A program made the translations under genes and the position numbers. The notes beneath the pieces were generated by a model that worked only from the letters and a program-made list of their open reading frames with translations, was not told the DNA's origin and made no database searches. From Roseiarcus sp963770275 (GTDB taxonomy: Bacteria > Pseudomonadota > Alphaproteobacteria > Rhizobiales > Beijerinckiaceae), in assembly GCA_963770275.1 (NCBI GenBank), contig CAVYPD010000002.1, positions 62,001 to 126,000 of the forward strand: a stretch of 64,000 nucleotides of DNA, read 5' to 3'. This document shows, one piece after another, positions 16,737 to 25,872 of the stretch. The first letter of the stretch is position 1. Every line of letters starts with the position of its first letter.

Positions 16737-17636
16737 ATGGGCCTGGAGACCGTTTTCGCCGAGAACCTGCACTATGTCCCCGACGCCGTCTGGCCCCAGA
16801 CCGCCTTCACGGTGCTGCGCGCGGGAAAGGTCGCCGCGGGCGCGACCTATGGGGTGCGACGAGCGAGTCAGGTCGGGCAGGACGTGCTGTTCTGCCTTTC
16901 AGGGTCCGGAGCGGTTGAACTGGGCAGCCGACGAGTCGAAGTGCAGGCCGGCGAAGTGGTGTGGATCGCCAACGAAGCCCCTCACGCGCATATCGCGGAC
17001 GCGCGCGATCCCTGGACGCTTCTCTGGTTCCGCTTCGACGGTCCGAACCCTGCGGCCGTGCGCACGCGCCTGTTCGGCGAAGGGGTCCCGCGGGTTGCGG
17101 CAAGCGACAGAGCCGGCCTCGTCGCGTGGTTCGAGCGGCTGTTCCTGGTGTTGAGGCGGCGGGACCGCAACCTCGATTTTCATCTCAATCAGCTGGTCAG
17201 CGAGTTCTTCCTCTTGATGGCCCGCTCGCTCGCCGCCCCGGCCTCGCGAGACGCGTCGGATCCGCTCAGCGCCGTCGTCGCCGCGGTGCGCGCCGATATC
17301 CGCCATTCGTGGAGCGCAACCGAGATCGCCCGTCTCGGAGGATTGAGTCCTTCGCAAACCCGGCGGCTGTTTCAGAAGACCTTGCGGGAAAGTCCGCGGC
17401 GCTGGCTCATCCGCGAGCGGCTAATCGCGGCGCAATCCCTCATGATTCGCGAGAACGCGCCCATCGCCAGCATCGCGGAGGCCTGCGGGTTCTGCGACGT
17501 GTATCATTTCGGCCGCGAGTTCAAACGCGTCGTGGGCGCCTCGCCCGCCGCATGGCGGCGGACGGAACTCGGCGCGAGAGACATGTCGCAAACGCCAACC
17601 CGGCGCACAGCCGACCAGCGCAACCGGTCGACCTAG
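16737..17636 (+). CDS. AraC family transcriptional regulator
   Basis: The 299-residue protein has an N-terminal cupin-type effector domain (LFCLSGSGAVELGSRRVEVQ, GEVVWIANEAPHAH) and two C-terminal helix-turn-helix units. The first is SATEIARLGGLSPSQTRRLF; the second is IASIAEACGFCDVYHFGREF followed by KRVVGASPAAWRR. The ATG at 16737 is preferred over an in-frame TTG at 16722. It is divergent from the PhyH/ribose-type ABC operon and most likely activates it in response to a sugar-like ligand. The last 20 residues are polar and not conserved. Confidence 0.88.
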   Translation: MGLETVFAENLHYVPDAVWPQTAFTVLRAGKVAAGATYGVRRASQVGQDVLFCLSGSGAVELGSRRVEVQAGEVVWIANEAPHAHIADARDPWTLLWFRFDGPNPAAVRTRLFGEGVPRVAASDRAGLVAWFERLFLVLRRRDRNLDFHLNQLVSEFFLLMARSLAAPASRDASDPLSAVVAAVRADIRHSWSATEIARLGGLSPSQTRRLFQKTLRESPRRWLIRERLIAAQSLMIRENAPIASIAEACGFCDVYHFGREFKRVVGASPAAWRRTELGARDMSQTPTRRTADQRNRST

Positions 17637-17675
17637 CGCGCCGATTCTGAAGTTCCGCGCATTTCATCCCAACGC

Positions 17676-17793
17676 CCTCGTCCTGAGGCGCCGCGAAGCG
17701 GCCTCGAAGGACGCTCCAGCACGCGCCGGTCCGGCGTTGCCTTCTGGAGCATCCTTCGAGACGCGAGACTTCGCCTCGCTCCTCAGGATGAGG
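17676..17793. repeat. Palindromic intergenic repeat, family A copy 1
   Basis: An imperfect inverted repeat with arms of about 45 bp (CCTCGTCCTGAGG ... CCTCAGGATGAGG outer ends, GAAGGACGCTCCAG/CTGGAGCATCCTTC inner parts) lies between the convergent AraC and ThDP-enzyme genes. The same element occurs at 40188-40300. Such CCTCAGGA-type palindromes are scattered in many Rhizobiales genomes. It could act as a two-way terminator here. Confidence 0.8.
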
Positions 17794-17886
17794 TGGTGGG
17801 TTCGCCATGTCAGTCGATGTTCACTGTTAATCGAACGAACTTCGAATCCGGGACACTAGCCGCGGGCGCCTGTTCGGAGCAGAGCG

Positions 17887-19771
17887 TCACCTCACCTTGC
17901 GTTTGCCGAACGTCGGCTGCACTTCCGGGATCGGCGGCATCTGCCAGGTCCCGGTGATAGGGATGCCGGTGTCACGATTGATCATGACCTCGATCACGGT
18001 GGGCACGTTCGATCGGATCGCTTCGCGGTAAGCGTCGCCAAACTGATCGGGGTGTTCGACGCGGATGCCGCGGCCGCCCATCGCCTCGGTCATCTTAACG
18101 AAGTCAGGATTCCATAGCTTGCCGGTCTGTTCGTTGACGAAGCTCGTCCCGATTTCCCGGCCGTCGTGGTAGGCGCGCTGCAAGTCTCGGATGGTGCCGA
18201 TCGCGTAGTTGTTCTGCAAGACCCAGACGGCGGGAAGATTGTACTCGACAGCCGTCGCGACAACATGCGGCATCATGGTGAAGCCCCCGTCGCCGCAAAG
18301 CGTGACGCAAGGCGAGTTGGGACGCGCGAGCCTCGCGCCGAGGACGCCGGCGATGCCGAAGCCCATCGCCGCGAAGCCGCCCGCCGTCAGATGTGTGCCT
18401 GGGATCTTCGGCTTCCAGTACTGCTCCGACCATACCTGGCAATTGCCGACGTCATCGACCATCACAGTGTCGGGAGGCGAAATCTTGTTCATATCCGCCA
18501 TCATCCGGCGCGGCTCGATGGGAACCTCGCTCGACCGCTCGAAGGGCTCGCAGAAATTGCGCCAGTCGGCCCGCCACCCGTCGATCTCCCTCTGCCAGGC
18601 GCTGCCGTAACCGAGGCGCACGCCCTTGGCGCGGGCAATGCGCGCGGCCTGGGCGAGGAACGCTTTGGCGTCGCCGACCAAGCCCATCTCGACCGGATAA
18701 TTGCGGCCGATCTCCTCAGGGTCGATGTCGACCTGGATGAGCCGCGTCGGAGGGATGTTGTAGACGTAGCCCTTGATCCACGACCCGGTGTGAAGATCGT
18801 TGAAGCGCGCGCCGATGGCGAGAATGACGTCCGCATTGCGCGCGGCTTCGGTGGCGGGATATTCGCCCCAGACCCCCGCGACGCCGAGGTTGAGCCGATG
18901 ATCCGCCGGGAGAACGCCCTTGCCCATGAACGACGTATAGACCGGCACGTCGAGCTGCTCCGCCAGGGCGCGAAGCTCCTCATAGGCTCCGGCGACGCGC
19001 ACGCCACCGCCCGCCAGGATCAACGGTCGCTGCGCCCCGGCAAGAAGGCTCAGCGCCTTCTCGACCGTCTCGTCGGCGACCGTGGTGCGCCAGTTCACCG
19101 GCTGTCCGTGCGCATTGGGTTCCGGCGTCGAGACAGGCGCGGTCCTCATGTAGAGATCGTAGGGCATGTCGAAATGCACAGGTCCCGGTCGCCCCGTCCG
19201 CATCAGCGTGAAGGCGTCCGGCAACGCCTTGCACCAGGTCCTCGACCTTACGGATGCGCCACGATTTCTTGACGACCGGCGTGAACATCGACGACATGTC
19301 GCCGTGGTAGCGGTAGTCGTCCTGCAAAGCGCCGGTGTCGAACTGGGTGGTCGGAACATTTCCGGTGATGACGAAGAAGGCCGAACAGTCGTAAAAGGCG
19401 TTTGCCACCGAAATCATCAGATTCATTGGGCCCGGGCCGGTTGAGGCGTAAACGGCGAGCGGCTGCCCTGTCAGGCGAAAATAGACGTCCGCCATGAAGC
19501 CCGCCGTCTGCTCGATCCGCGGCGAGATGTGGCGGATGCGATCGGTCTGCTTGTAGATCCCGTCCAGAAGGCCGATGGCCCCATGCCCGGCGTAGCCGAG
19601 GATATAGGGCACCTTTTCCTTGACGAGATATTCGGCAATGATATCGGCGCCGCGCGTCTCGTTGGAGCCCGCGGCGTAGCTTGTGAGCCCGGGCCGCATC
19701 CCGAGAGAGGAAGAGATCGATCCCGCCGGCCGCGGTCGATCGAGTTCGTATGATCGTGACCAATCACTCAT
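17887..19771 (-). CDS. Thiamine-diphosphate-dependent enzyme (acetolactate synthase-like), frameshifted
   Basis: About 627 residues when joined. The N-terminal PYR domain has the activator Glu in SPRIEQTAGFMADVYFRLTG, followed by YASTGPGPMNL. The central domain contains LILAGGGVRVAGAYEEL and LIQVDIDPEEIGRNYPVE. The C-terminal PP domain has GDGGFTMMPHVVATAVEY with the closing NN in VWVLQNNYAIGT, the Mg/ThDP motif. One extra G at about 19228 (CAAGGCGTTGCC) splits it into two frames. The start 19771 has GGGAGG upstream. The family includes acetolactate synthases, carboligases and decarboxylases, and the reaction here cannot be assigned. It is the last gene of the 22-kb minus-strand run. Confidence 0.8.
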
Positions 19772-19829
19772 CAACCATCCTCCCTTTTGTCCTCGCCGCC
19801 GGGTCTGACCGCCAGCGCGTCGGCCGCCG

Positions 19830-20456
19830 TCAGAATGTCGCCGCCATCTCGGCAAGTCGCTGATGGGCGCGCTCGCGCGCCGCCAAAATCGGCTCCTGCG
19901 GGCCCGTCGTCGGCCCAATCAGGACGAAACGCGTGTCGCGGATTCCGACAAAGCGCAGCGCCTCGCGCAGGTATGGGCTCGCCATATCGATCCGCCCGCG
20001 GTTCATCCCGGTCACGAAGTCGCTGCCGCACGCGAGAATCACGAGGGTCGGGCGATCCTTGAGGAGGGGAATATAGCCAGTCGCCGGATCAAACCGGAAT
20101 GTGAGCCCAGGCTGGCTCACCAGGTCGATCCAATGCTTCAGCTTGTAGGGGATGCTGAAGTTCCACATCGGGGTCGAGATCAGCACGCGATCCGCGAGCG
20201 AAAAGCGCAGCGCCATGCGCTCGATGACGGCGAAGGCGTCGCGCTCCGCCAGGTTGAAGGCGCGTCCGCTGGTGATGGCATATTTGGCCTCGAGCGCCGG
20301 GCCCTCAAATTCAGGCAGGCGCTCCCGCCAGACGTCCATCACGTCGACGTCCCAGTTTGGGCGCACCTCCTGAAAGCGCGCAACGAATGCATCCGCGCCC
20401 GCGGAAGACGCCGCCTCCTTGCGCGGCGAGCATTTGAGATGAAACAGTTTCGGCAC
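19830..20456 (-). CDS. FMN-dependent NAD(P)H oxidoreductase (AzoR/flavodoxin-like fold)
   Basis: From the GTG at 20456 the 208-residue protein starts VPKLFHLKCSPRKEAASSAG, the FMN phosphate-binding start of AzoR-like flavoproteins. It continues with DRVLISTPMWNFSIPYKLKH, the classic P-M-W/Y-N-F flavin motif, and FVLIGPTTGP. These enzymes transfer two electrons from NAD(P)H to quinones, azo or nitro groups. The start is 14 bp after the stop of the SMP-30/isochorismatase gene, so translational linkage is likely. Upstream in-frame sequence to 20579 overlaps that gene and is not family-like. Substrate unknown. Confidence 0.82.
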   Translation of the reverse strand: MPKLFHLKCSPRKEAASSAGADAFVARFQEVRPNWDVDVMDVWRERLPEFEGPALEAKYAITSGRAFNLAERDAFAVIERMALRFSLADRVLISTPMWNFSIPYKLKHWIDLVSQPGLTFRFDPATGYIPLLKDRPTLVILACGSDFVTGMNRGRIDMASPYLREALRFVGIRDTRFVLIGPTTGPQEPILAARERAHQRLAEMAATF

Positions 20457-20470
20457 GGGATCCGCCCTGT

Positions 20471-22069
20471 TCAGCCGAGCGCCCTGATGACGGCCTCGGC
20501 GTTTGTGACGACGGCGACATTCTGCATCGCGAAGTCGATCGAGGCGCGGTGCCACGCCGCGTTCATCGTCGAGCAGCAATCCTCCGGCACGACAATGAAG
20601 TAGCCCTTATCGGCGCCGGTGCGCGCCGTATGCTCGACTGACATGTTCGTCCAGGCGCCGGTGTTGATGATCATGTCGCGCCCTTGAGCCCGGAGAATGG
20701 TCTCAAGACGCGAGCCCTCCCAGGCGCTCATGCGCATCTTCTCGACCGTGAAGTCGCCGGGTTGAGGTTCGAGACCGCTGACCGGCGCCGCGCCCCAGCT
20801 GCCCCGCGTCATCGCCTTGCTGTCGGCGATCCCTTCGAACAGCGGCGCGTTGAGCGTCAATCCTGGCGCGCCCGGCTCGACGACGAACCAGACGTGGATC
20901 ACCGCGACGCCGCGCGCGCGCGCCGCGGCGGCCAGACGACGCGTGTTCTCGACCACGTTCTGCTCGCGGGCATGGGCCGGCGCTCCGGACGAAGCGAAGG
21001 CGCCGCCCTCGCCGATGACGTCGTTTTGCATGTCCTGAATGATGAGCGCGCAACGCTTGGGGTCGAGCGTCAGGTTTTGGGCGAGCGACGGCCGGGATGA
21101 CGACGGCTGGCTCTCGACGCTTTGACTTGAGCGAACGGCGGGCGCGGCGGTCGCCGACCTCGCGTTCATGTAGGGCTCACGCCGCGGACCGACCTTGGTC
21201 TCGATCCGATAGACCGAATGGGTGGCGGTCAGAAACAGAGTCCGGAATTCAGGTCCGCCCCAGGAAAGATTGGAGACGAGCTCAGGCGCGCGCACCTTTC
21301 CCAAGAGGTCGCCGGAAGGCGCGTAGACCCACACGCCTCCGGGCGCTGTCACCCAGACATTGCCGCGATGGTCGCATTTCATCCCGTCAGGCACGCCCTG
21401 CTCGAGCGACGAACGAACGCCAGAGGCGAACATGCGTCCGTTCGACAACGAACCGTCTGCAGCGACGTCGAAGACGCGGATCAGCGTCTGCACCGTATCG
21501 TTGACGTAGAGGCGCTTCTCATCCGGCGAAAAGCAGAGGCCGTTCGGCTGATCGAACAGGAGGCGATCGACGAGCAGTTGCGGGGCGCCGCCGCCCGGCG
21601 GGACGCGGTACACGCCCTGGAAGCCGAGCTGCCGCGGACGCTCGACGCCATAGCCAGGCATGCGTCCATAATAAGGATCGGAGAAATAGATCGAACCGTC
21701 GGAGCGGACGCAGACGTCGTTAGGGCTGTTGAGCTCCTGACCGTCGAAATGGGACGCGAGAACTTCGCGCCGTCCGTCCGGCCGTTCGCGCACGAGCGAG
21801 GACGTCGCGTGCTCGCAGACGATCAGGTTGAGATCGGCGTCGTAGGTCATGCCGTTGCATTTGTTCGAAGGGCGGCGCACTTCCGCGACGCCCCGTGCAG
21901 GGTCCCAGCGGCGGCGCACGTCGGCCGGCATGTCCGAGAACAGAAGATAATGGTCGACCGGATGCCAGATCGGACCCTCGGTGAAGGTGAACCCGGTTCC
22001 GACCTGACCGACCGGCGCATAAGGATCGATCAGTTCCTCGAATTCCGGCCGCAAGGTCGCATGCGTCAT
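20471..22069 (-). CDS. SMP-30/gluconolactonase - isochorismatase-like hydrolase fusion
   Basis: A single 532-residue protein with two catalytic domains. Residues 1-300 are an SMP-30/gluconolactonase/LRE beta-propeller: FTFTEGPIWHPVDHYLLFSD with the metal Glu, LNSPNDVCVRSDGSIYFSD, LFDQPNGLCFSPDEKRLYVN. After a Ser/Pro linker (300-325), residues 330-532 are an isochorismatase-fold domain: ALIIQDMQND with the catalytic Asp, VEKMRMSAWEGSRLE with the Lys, and TGAWTNMSVEHTAR. The last segment normally carries the nucleophilic Cys; here Ser (about residue 477) replaces it. No stop or frameshift lies between the domains. The fusion suggests consecutive lactone and amide/ester hydrolysis steps in the pathway of this run, which is inference. 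Confidence 0.85.
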   Translation of the reverse strand: MTHATLRPEFEELIDPYAPVGQVGTGFTFTEGPIWHPVDHYLLFSDMPADVRRRWDPARGVAEVRRPSNKCNGMTYDADLNLIVCEHATSSLVRERPDGRREVLASHFDGQELNSPNDVCVRSDGSIYFSDPYYGRMPGYGVERPRQLGFQGVYRVPPGGGAPQLLVDRLLFDQPNGLCFSPDEKRLYVNDTVQTLIRVFDVAADGSLSNGRMFASGVRSSLEQGVPDGMKCDHRGNVWVTAPGGVWVYAPSGDLLGKVRAPELVSNLSWGGPEFRTLFLTATHSVYRIETKVGPRREPYMNARSATAAPAVRSSQSVESQPSSSRPSLAQNLTLDPKRCALIIQDMQNDVIGEGGAFASSGAPAHAREQNVVENTRRLAAAARARGVAVIHVWFVVEPGAPGLTLNAPLFEGIADSKAMTRGSWGAAPVSGLEPQPGDFTVEKMRMSAWEGSRLETILRAQGRDMIINTGAWTNMSVEHTARTGADKGYFIVVPEDCCSTMNAAWHRASIDFAMQNVAVVTNAEAVIRALG

Positions 22070-22092
22070 CGCAGGTGTTCCTTCGTTGGCGC

Positions 22093-22941
22093 TCAGGCCG
22101 GGAACCAGTTGCGCTTCGGCAGCGTCTGGACGATCGGACCGGGCACGGAATCCTGCAGCCGCGCCACGACCGTCCCGTGCTCGACTTTGGCTGGGCGATC
22201 GTGCACCGGCAAGATGAAGCTAGCGTTGGCGAGCACCTTCTTGATAGCCGCCTTCTCGGCGCGCTTTGTCGTTCCATGGTTGCCAGTGGTCCGCGGCTCG
22301 CCGTCATTGTTCTCACGGAACGGCTCCACGACCTGGTCGTTGATGTCGTAGAGGACGTCGCCGCAAATCGTCGCCACGCCCTCGGCGGTGTGAACGTGGA
22401 TGTTCATCGACCCTTCGGTGTGCGCGGCCGCCGCCTCGCAAAAGACGCCGGGCATCAGTTCGATCGGGCCGCTGATCTCGAGGTCGAGGAAGCGCAACGC
22501 GCTCTTGGCGTGCAAGCGGTCGATCAGATGCTTGATGTCGGGCGCAGGGTATTGGGGATGCATGAGGCCGGAGACCGAATATTCGAGCTCGCGGCGATTG
22601 ACGACCACGGTCGAATTCATGGGAAAGAGATCATCCTTGCCGGCGTGATCGATGTGCAGATGGGTGTGCAGCACGAAGCGGACGTCGCCCATGCGCACGC
22701 CGTGCTTGGAAAGCTGATTCTCGATCATGTTCTCGTGGAACTGCAGCCCGCGCATGCCCAGCGACTCCATGATCTGGTTCGAGCGGTAGCCGGTGTCGAC
22801 CACAATCGGATAAGCGCCGCCAAGGATCAGAAATCCAAGCGTCAGCACGCGGCGCGTGCGCCCGCAGTCGCGACCAAGGACAAGGAAGCTCGATTCGAGC
22901 TCGATGTCGCCATAGTCGAGAATCTTGATTTCCAGCGGCAT
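22093..22941 (-). CDS. Metallo-beta-lactamase fold lactonase (AttM/AiiB-like)
   Basis: The 282-residue protein has the binuclear zinc set of the MBL fold. VLHTHLHIDHAG gives the HxHxDH motif at residues 94-99, AAAHTEGSMNIHV the third His, ICGDVLYD the bridging Asp and ILPVHDRP the last His. Length and motif context match N-acyl-homoserine-lactone lactonases such as AttM, but the same family opens other lactones. Inside a catabolic operon, lactone hydrolysis of an intermediate is more likely than quorum quenching. The start 22941 has GGGAGGG upstream, and it lies 23 bp before the SMP-30 fusion gene. Confidence 0.85.
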   Translation of the reverse strand: MPLEIKILDYGDIELESSFLVLGRDCGRTRRVLTLGFLILGGAYPIVVDTGYRSNQIMESLGMRGLQFHENMIENQLSKHGVRMGDVRFVLHTHLHIDHAGKDDLFPMNSTVVVNRRELEYSVSGLMHPQYPAPDIKHLIDRLHAKSALRFLDLEISGPIELMPGVFCEAAAAHTEGSMNIHVHTAEGVATICGDVLYDINDQVVEPFRENNDGEPRTTGNHGTTKRAEKAAIKKVLANASFILPVHDRPAKVEHGTVVARLQDSVPGPIVQTLPKRNWFPA

Positions 22942-22976
22942 AATTCCCTCCCAACGTTCGTGTTCCGTTGTGCGCT

Positions 22977-23869
22977 CTAAGGCGCGATTCGATAAACGCG
23001 CATTGCCGTGTCGTGCAGGATCGCCTGTTGTTCCTTGGGCGCAAACGACGCCACCGCGTCCCTGTGAGCTGTCAGGAGCTCGGCATACGAGGTCCAGAGC
23101 TTCTCAATCGGAAAGTTCGAGCCGAACAGGCACCGCCCCGGGCCGAACACGCCAACAGTCTCGCGAACCACGTCGGCGACATGCGCCGGATCATTGCGAT
23201 GCAGGAAGGTGCCGAGCGCCGAAAGCTTGGTGGTCACATTCGGGCACGCCGCGAGGCGGACCATGCCTGCACGCCATTCCGCGCGTCCGGCGGGCGAAAG
23301 GTCCTCGAGCATACCGGCGTGCTGAAGCACGAACGTGACCTTCGGGCACGAATTCGGCAAGATCCGCCGCACTCGGCCATTTGCGGCGCAAACACCTGCA
23401 GGTCGAAGCTCAGGCCATAGTCGGCGAGACGGCCGACATTGCGTTGGATCCTGGAATCCGCGGCAAGGTTAGGCCGCGACGCGAAGCGGTATTGTGGGTT
23501 CTCGTGCCAGTGCAGTTGCATGCGCACGCCGCGCACGAGGGGATAGCGCGAAAGCCGGTCGAGCTGGGGACGCACGTCGTCGGCGCTGACGTCGGCATAG
23601 GCGACAATCGCGTGCGGCCAACCCGTTTTGTCAGCGGTCCGCTGCACCCAGGCCGCCTCGTCCTCATAAGCCTCGGGCGCCCAGTTGGTCTGGACATAGA
23701 CCGACTTGACGACGCCAAGGCCGTCGAGGTCGGCGCGAAATTCTTCGATCGGATAGTCGCGCCGGATCGGCTCGTAAGGCCCGAAAATGCGCGGCTGCAT
23801 AGGCCCCATGAGCCAGGGAAGGTCGGCCTGCCGCCAGATGTGGTGATGGCCATCGACGACCGGAATCAC
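22977..23869 (-). CDS. Amidohydrolase_2 family TIM-barrel hydrolase, frameshifted
   Basis: The protein starts MIPVVDGHHHIWRQADLPWL, the metal-binding HxHxW signature of amidohydrolase-2/LigI-like lactonases. It continues with LVRGVRMQLHWHENPQ, the lost-frame junction, then KVTFVLQHAGM and CLFGSNFPIEKLW with the metal/catalytic residues. One or two single-base shifts at 23345-23370 separate the halves; joined, it is about 297 residues. Family members hydrolyse 2-pyrone dicarboxylate, muconolactones or fuconolactone. Its ATG overlaps the stop of the VWA gene by 4 bp. It probably works with the MBL lactonase on ring-opened products. Confidence 0.82.
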
Positions 23870-24985
23870 GCGGCTCTCCTGCGCCCCAGCGACAGGACGT
23901 GATTGACGATCGCGGGCGTAGACCCGCCGTCAACCATGTCGTCGACGAAGGGAAAGATCGCGACCAGCGCCTCGGTGCGCGGACGGAAGTCCCGGCCAAC
24001 GGCGAGCGGGGTCAGCCAGCTCAGCCGCCACGCGCGACGCGAGAGCCTCGCGACGGCGTCGGCGAGCGCGGTCGGATCGCCGCGCTCGAGGCCGTCCGAG
24101 ACGATCAGCGTAACGGCGCCGCGCGCGTAGGACGAAAAGCGCGGCACAGCGAGAAACGCCTCGAGCGCATCGCCGATGCGCGTGCCTCCGTCGAAGTCGC
24201 TGACGATATGAGCCGCGCCGGCGAGCGCCTGCTCGCGTCGCTTGAGCCGCATGGGCCGTGTCACCCGCGTGAGCCGGGTGCCGAACGTGAAGACCTCGAC
24301 CCGCGGGCTCGCCTGGACGAGCGCATGGGCGAGACGCAAATTGTCTTCGGTGCGGGCCTTCATCGAGCCGGAGACGTCGATGAGGAGCAGCGCTTTGCGC
24401 GGCCGCATCCGGCGCTTGAGGCGCGAGAGCTTGATGATTTCGCCGTCATTGCGGGTCGCGTCGCGCAGGGTGCGGCGCAAGTCGACGACGGCGCCTCGCC
24501 GCGCCCGCGAGCGCCGGTAACTCACCCGCTTCGGCAGACGCCGAGGCGGCTTCGCGCGCCAGACGGCGCAAAGCTTCACCCGTTTCGGTCGGGCCAAAGC
24601 GGCGTTCAACAAGCGCTTCGGCGCGAGTCGCAGCCTGACCGGATTCATTCGATTCTTCGGCGCTGATCGGTTCGTCCGCCCCGCGTCGATCTTCCTGGAC
24701 GCGAACAACATCATCCTCTTCGCCTTCCGGCAGGTCCTGCCCTTCGGCGCCGAGGAAGTGTATGTCGAACAGCGCGTGATAGGCGGCGTGACGCTCAGGC
24801 GGCGGGGCCAGGGTTGCGAGACCCGCCCGGCGGATATCATCGGGATCGCGCGGCCCCAAAAGGACAATCGCCGAGAGGAACGATTCCGTTTGCTCCGGCG
24901 CGACGGCAAAGCCATTGGCGCGCAGGATCGCGACAAAACCGATGAGCGGCTCGACGGCGCGCGGCGTCGGCGCGATCTCGCTCAT
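23866..24985 (-). CDS. coxE: CoxE-like VWA domain protein, frameshifted
   Basis: The N-terminus (LIGFVAILRANGFAVAPEQT, HALFDIHFLG) and the C-terminal VWA domain with a perfect MIDAS motif (ALLLIDVSGSMKARTEDNL, VSDFDGGTRIGDALEAFL, LIVSDGLERGDP) match CoxE. CoxE is the von Willebrand-type partner of the MoxR ATPase CoxD in maturation of the Mo site of CO-dehydrogenase-like enzymes. A single-base shift near 24540, in the Ala/Ser-rich hinge, separates the halves; joined, the protein has about 373 residues. It overlaps CoxD upstream and the amidohydrolase downstream by 4 bp each, indicating tight coupling. Confidence 0.82.
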
Positions 24986-25863
24986 GCGATCGACTCGGCG
25001 AGCATGGCGTCGAGGCGCCCGGAAACGTAGGCGAGGTCTTCCTCGTCTTTGAGCGCGACGCCGATCGAGCGCTTGAACGCGTCCGGCCAGCGCGCGCCGC
25101 CGCGATTGAGCAGCGTCGCGGCCTCGGCCCAGTCGACCAACTCGGAGATGCCAGGCGACTTGCTCAACGGCTCGCGCCTGAGTTTGCCGACCGCAGCGAC
25201 GACGGCGCGCGCCGTCGCCTCCGCAACGCTCGAGGCGCGCAGCATCACGATGCGGGCCTCACGCTCGGCATTCGGGTAATCGATCCAGTGATAGACGCAG
25301 CGGCGCCTGAGCGCCTCATGCAAGTCGCGCGTACGGTTCGAGGTCAAAATGACGATCGGGCGCTCTGCGGCGCGAATCGTGCCACGCTCCGGAATCGAGA
25401 TCTGGAAATCGGACAGGAATTCGAGCAGGAACGCCTCGAACTCCTGATCGGAGCGGTCGATCTCATCGATCAGGAGGACCGTCGAATCGGGCGAGCGCAG
25501 CGACGCCAGCATCGGCCGCTCGATGAGGAAGGGCTCGCCATAGATGTCGATGCTCTGCTCACCGGCTTGCCGGATCGCCAGCATCTGGCGAGGATAGTTC
25601 CACTCATAAAGCGCCGAGGAGGCGTCGATGCCTTCGTAGCATTGGAGCCGGATCAGGCGACGCGCCAGCACCGCGGCGACCGCCTTCGCCGCCTCCGTCT
25701 TGCCGACGCCGGGAGCGCCCTCGAGCAGAAGCGGCTTGCCGAGCGCAAGCGCGAGATAGGCGACGGTCGCCAGGCCCTCGTCGGCGAGGTAATAGGCGGA
25801 GCGAAGCGCCCGCTCGAGCGCTTCCGGGCTATCGATCCCGACAATGTCAGCCCTGATCGCCAT
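24982..25863 (-). CDS. coxD: CoxD-like MoxR AAA+ ATPase
   Basis: A 293-residue MoxR-family AAA+ protein. Walker A is LLEGAPGVGKTEAAKAVA, Walker B VLLIDEIDRSDQEFEAFL, sensor 1 VILTSNRTRDLHEAL, with the arginine finger region RRRCVYHWIDYP. In the CO dehydrogenase system CoxD is a chaperone that, with CoxE, inserts or rearranges the sulfur/metal ligand of the Mo cofactor. Here it lies 9 bp after the Mo-subunit gene. It is probably the dedicated maturation ATPase for that enzyme, though the enzyme lacks the CO dehydrogenase signature. Confidence 0.88.
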   Translation of the reverse strand: MAIRADIVGIDSPEALERALRSAYYLADEGLATVAYLALALGKPLLLEGAPGVGKTEAAKAVAAVLARRLIRLQCYEGIDASSALYEWNYPRQMLAIRQAGEQSIDIYGEPFLIERPMLASLRSPDSTVLLIDEIDRSDQEFEAFLLEFLSDFQISIPERGTIRAAERPIVILTSNRTRDLHEALRRRCVYHWIDYPNAEREARIVMLRASSVAEATARAVVAAVGKLRREPLSKSPGISELVDWAEAATLLNRGGARWPDAFKRSIGVALKDEEDLAYVSGRLDAMLAESIA

Positions 25864-25872
25864 CGTGAGCGT

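Noticed and set aside
22093..22941. Quorum-quenching AHL lactonase
   Set aside because: The fold and zinc motif fit, but no luxI/luxR genes are present and the operon context favours lactone hydrolysis in catabolism; kept only as family similarity.
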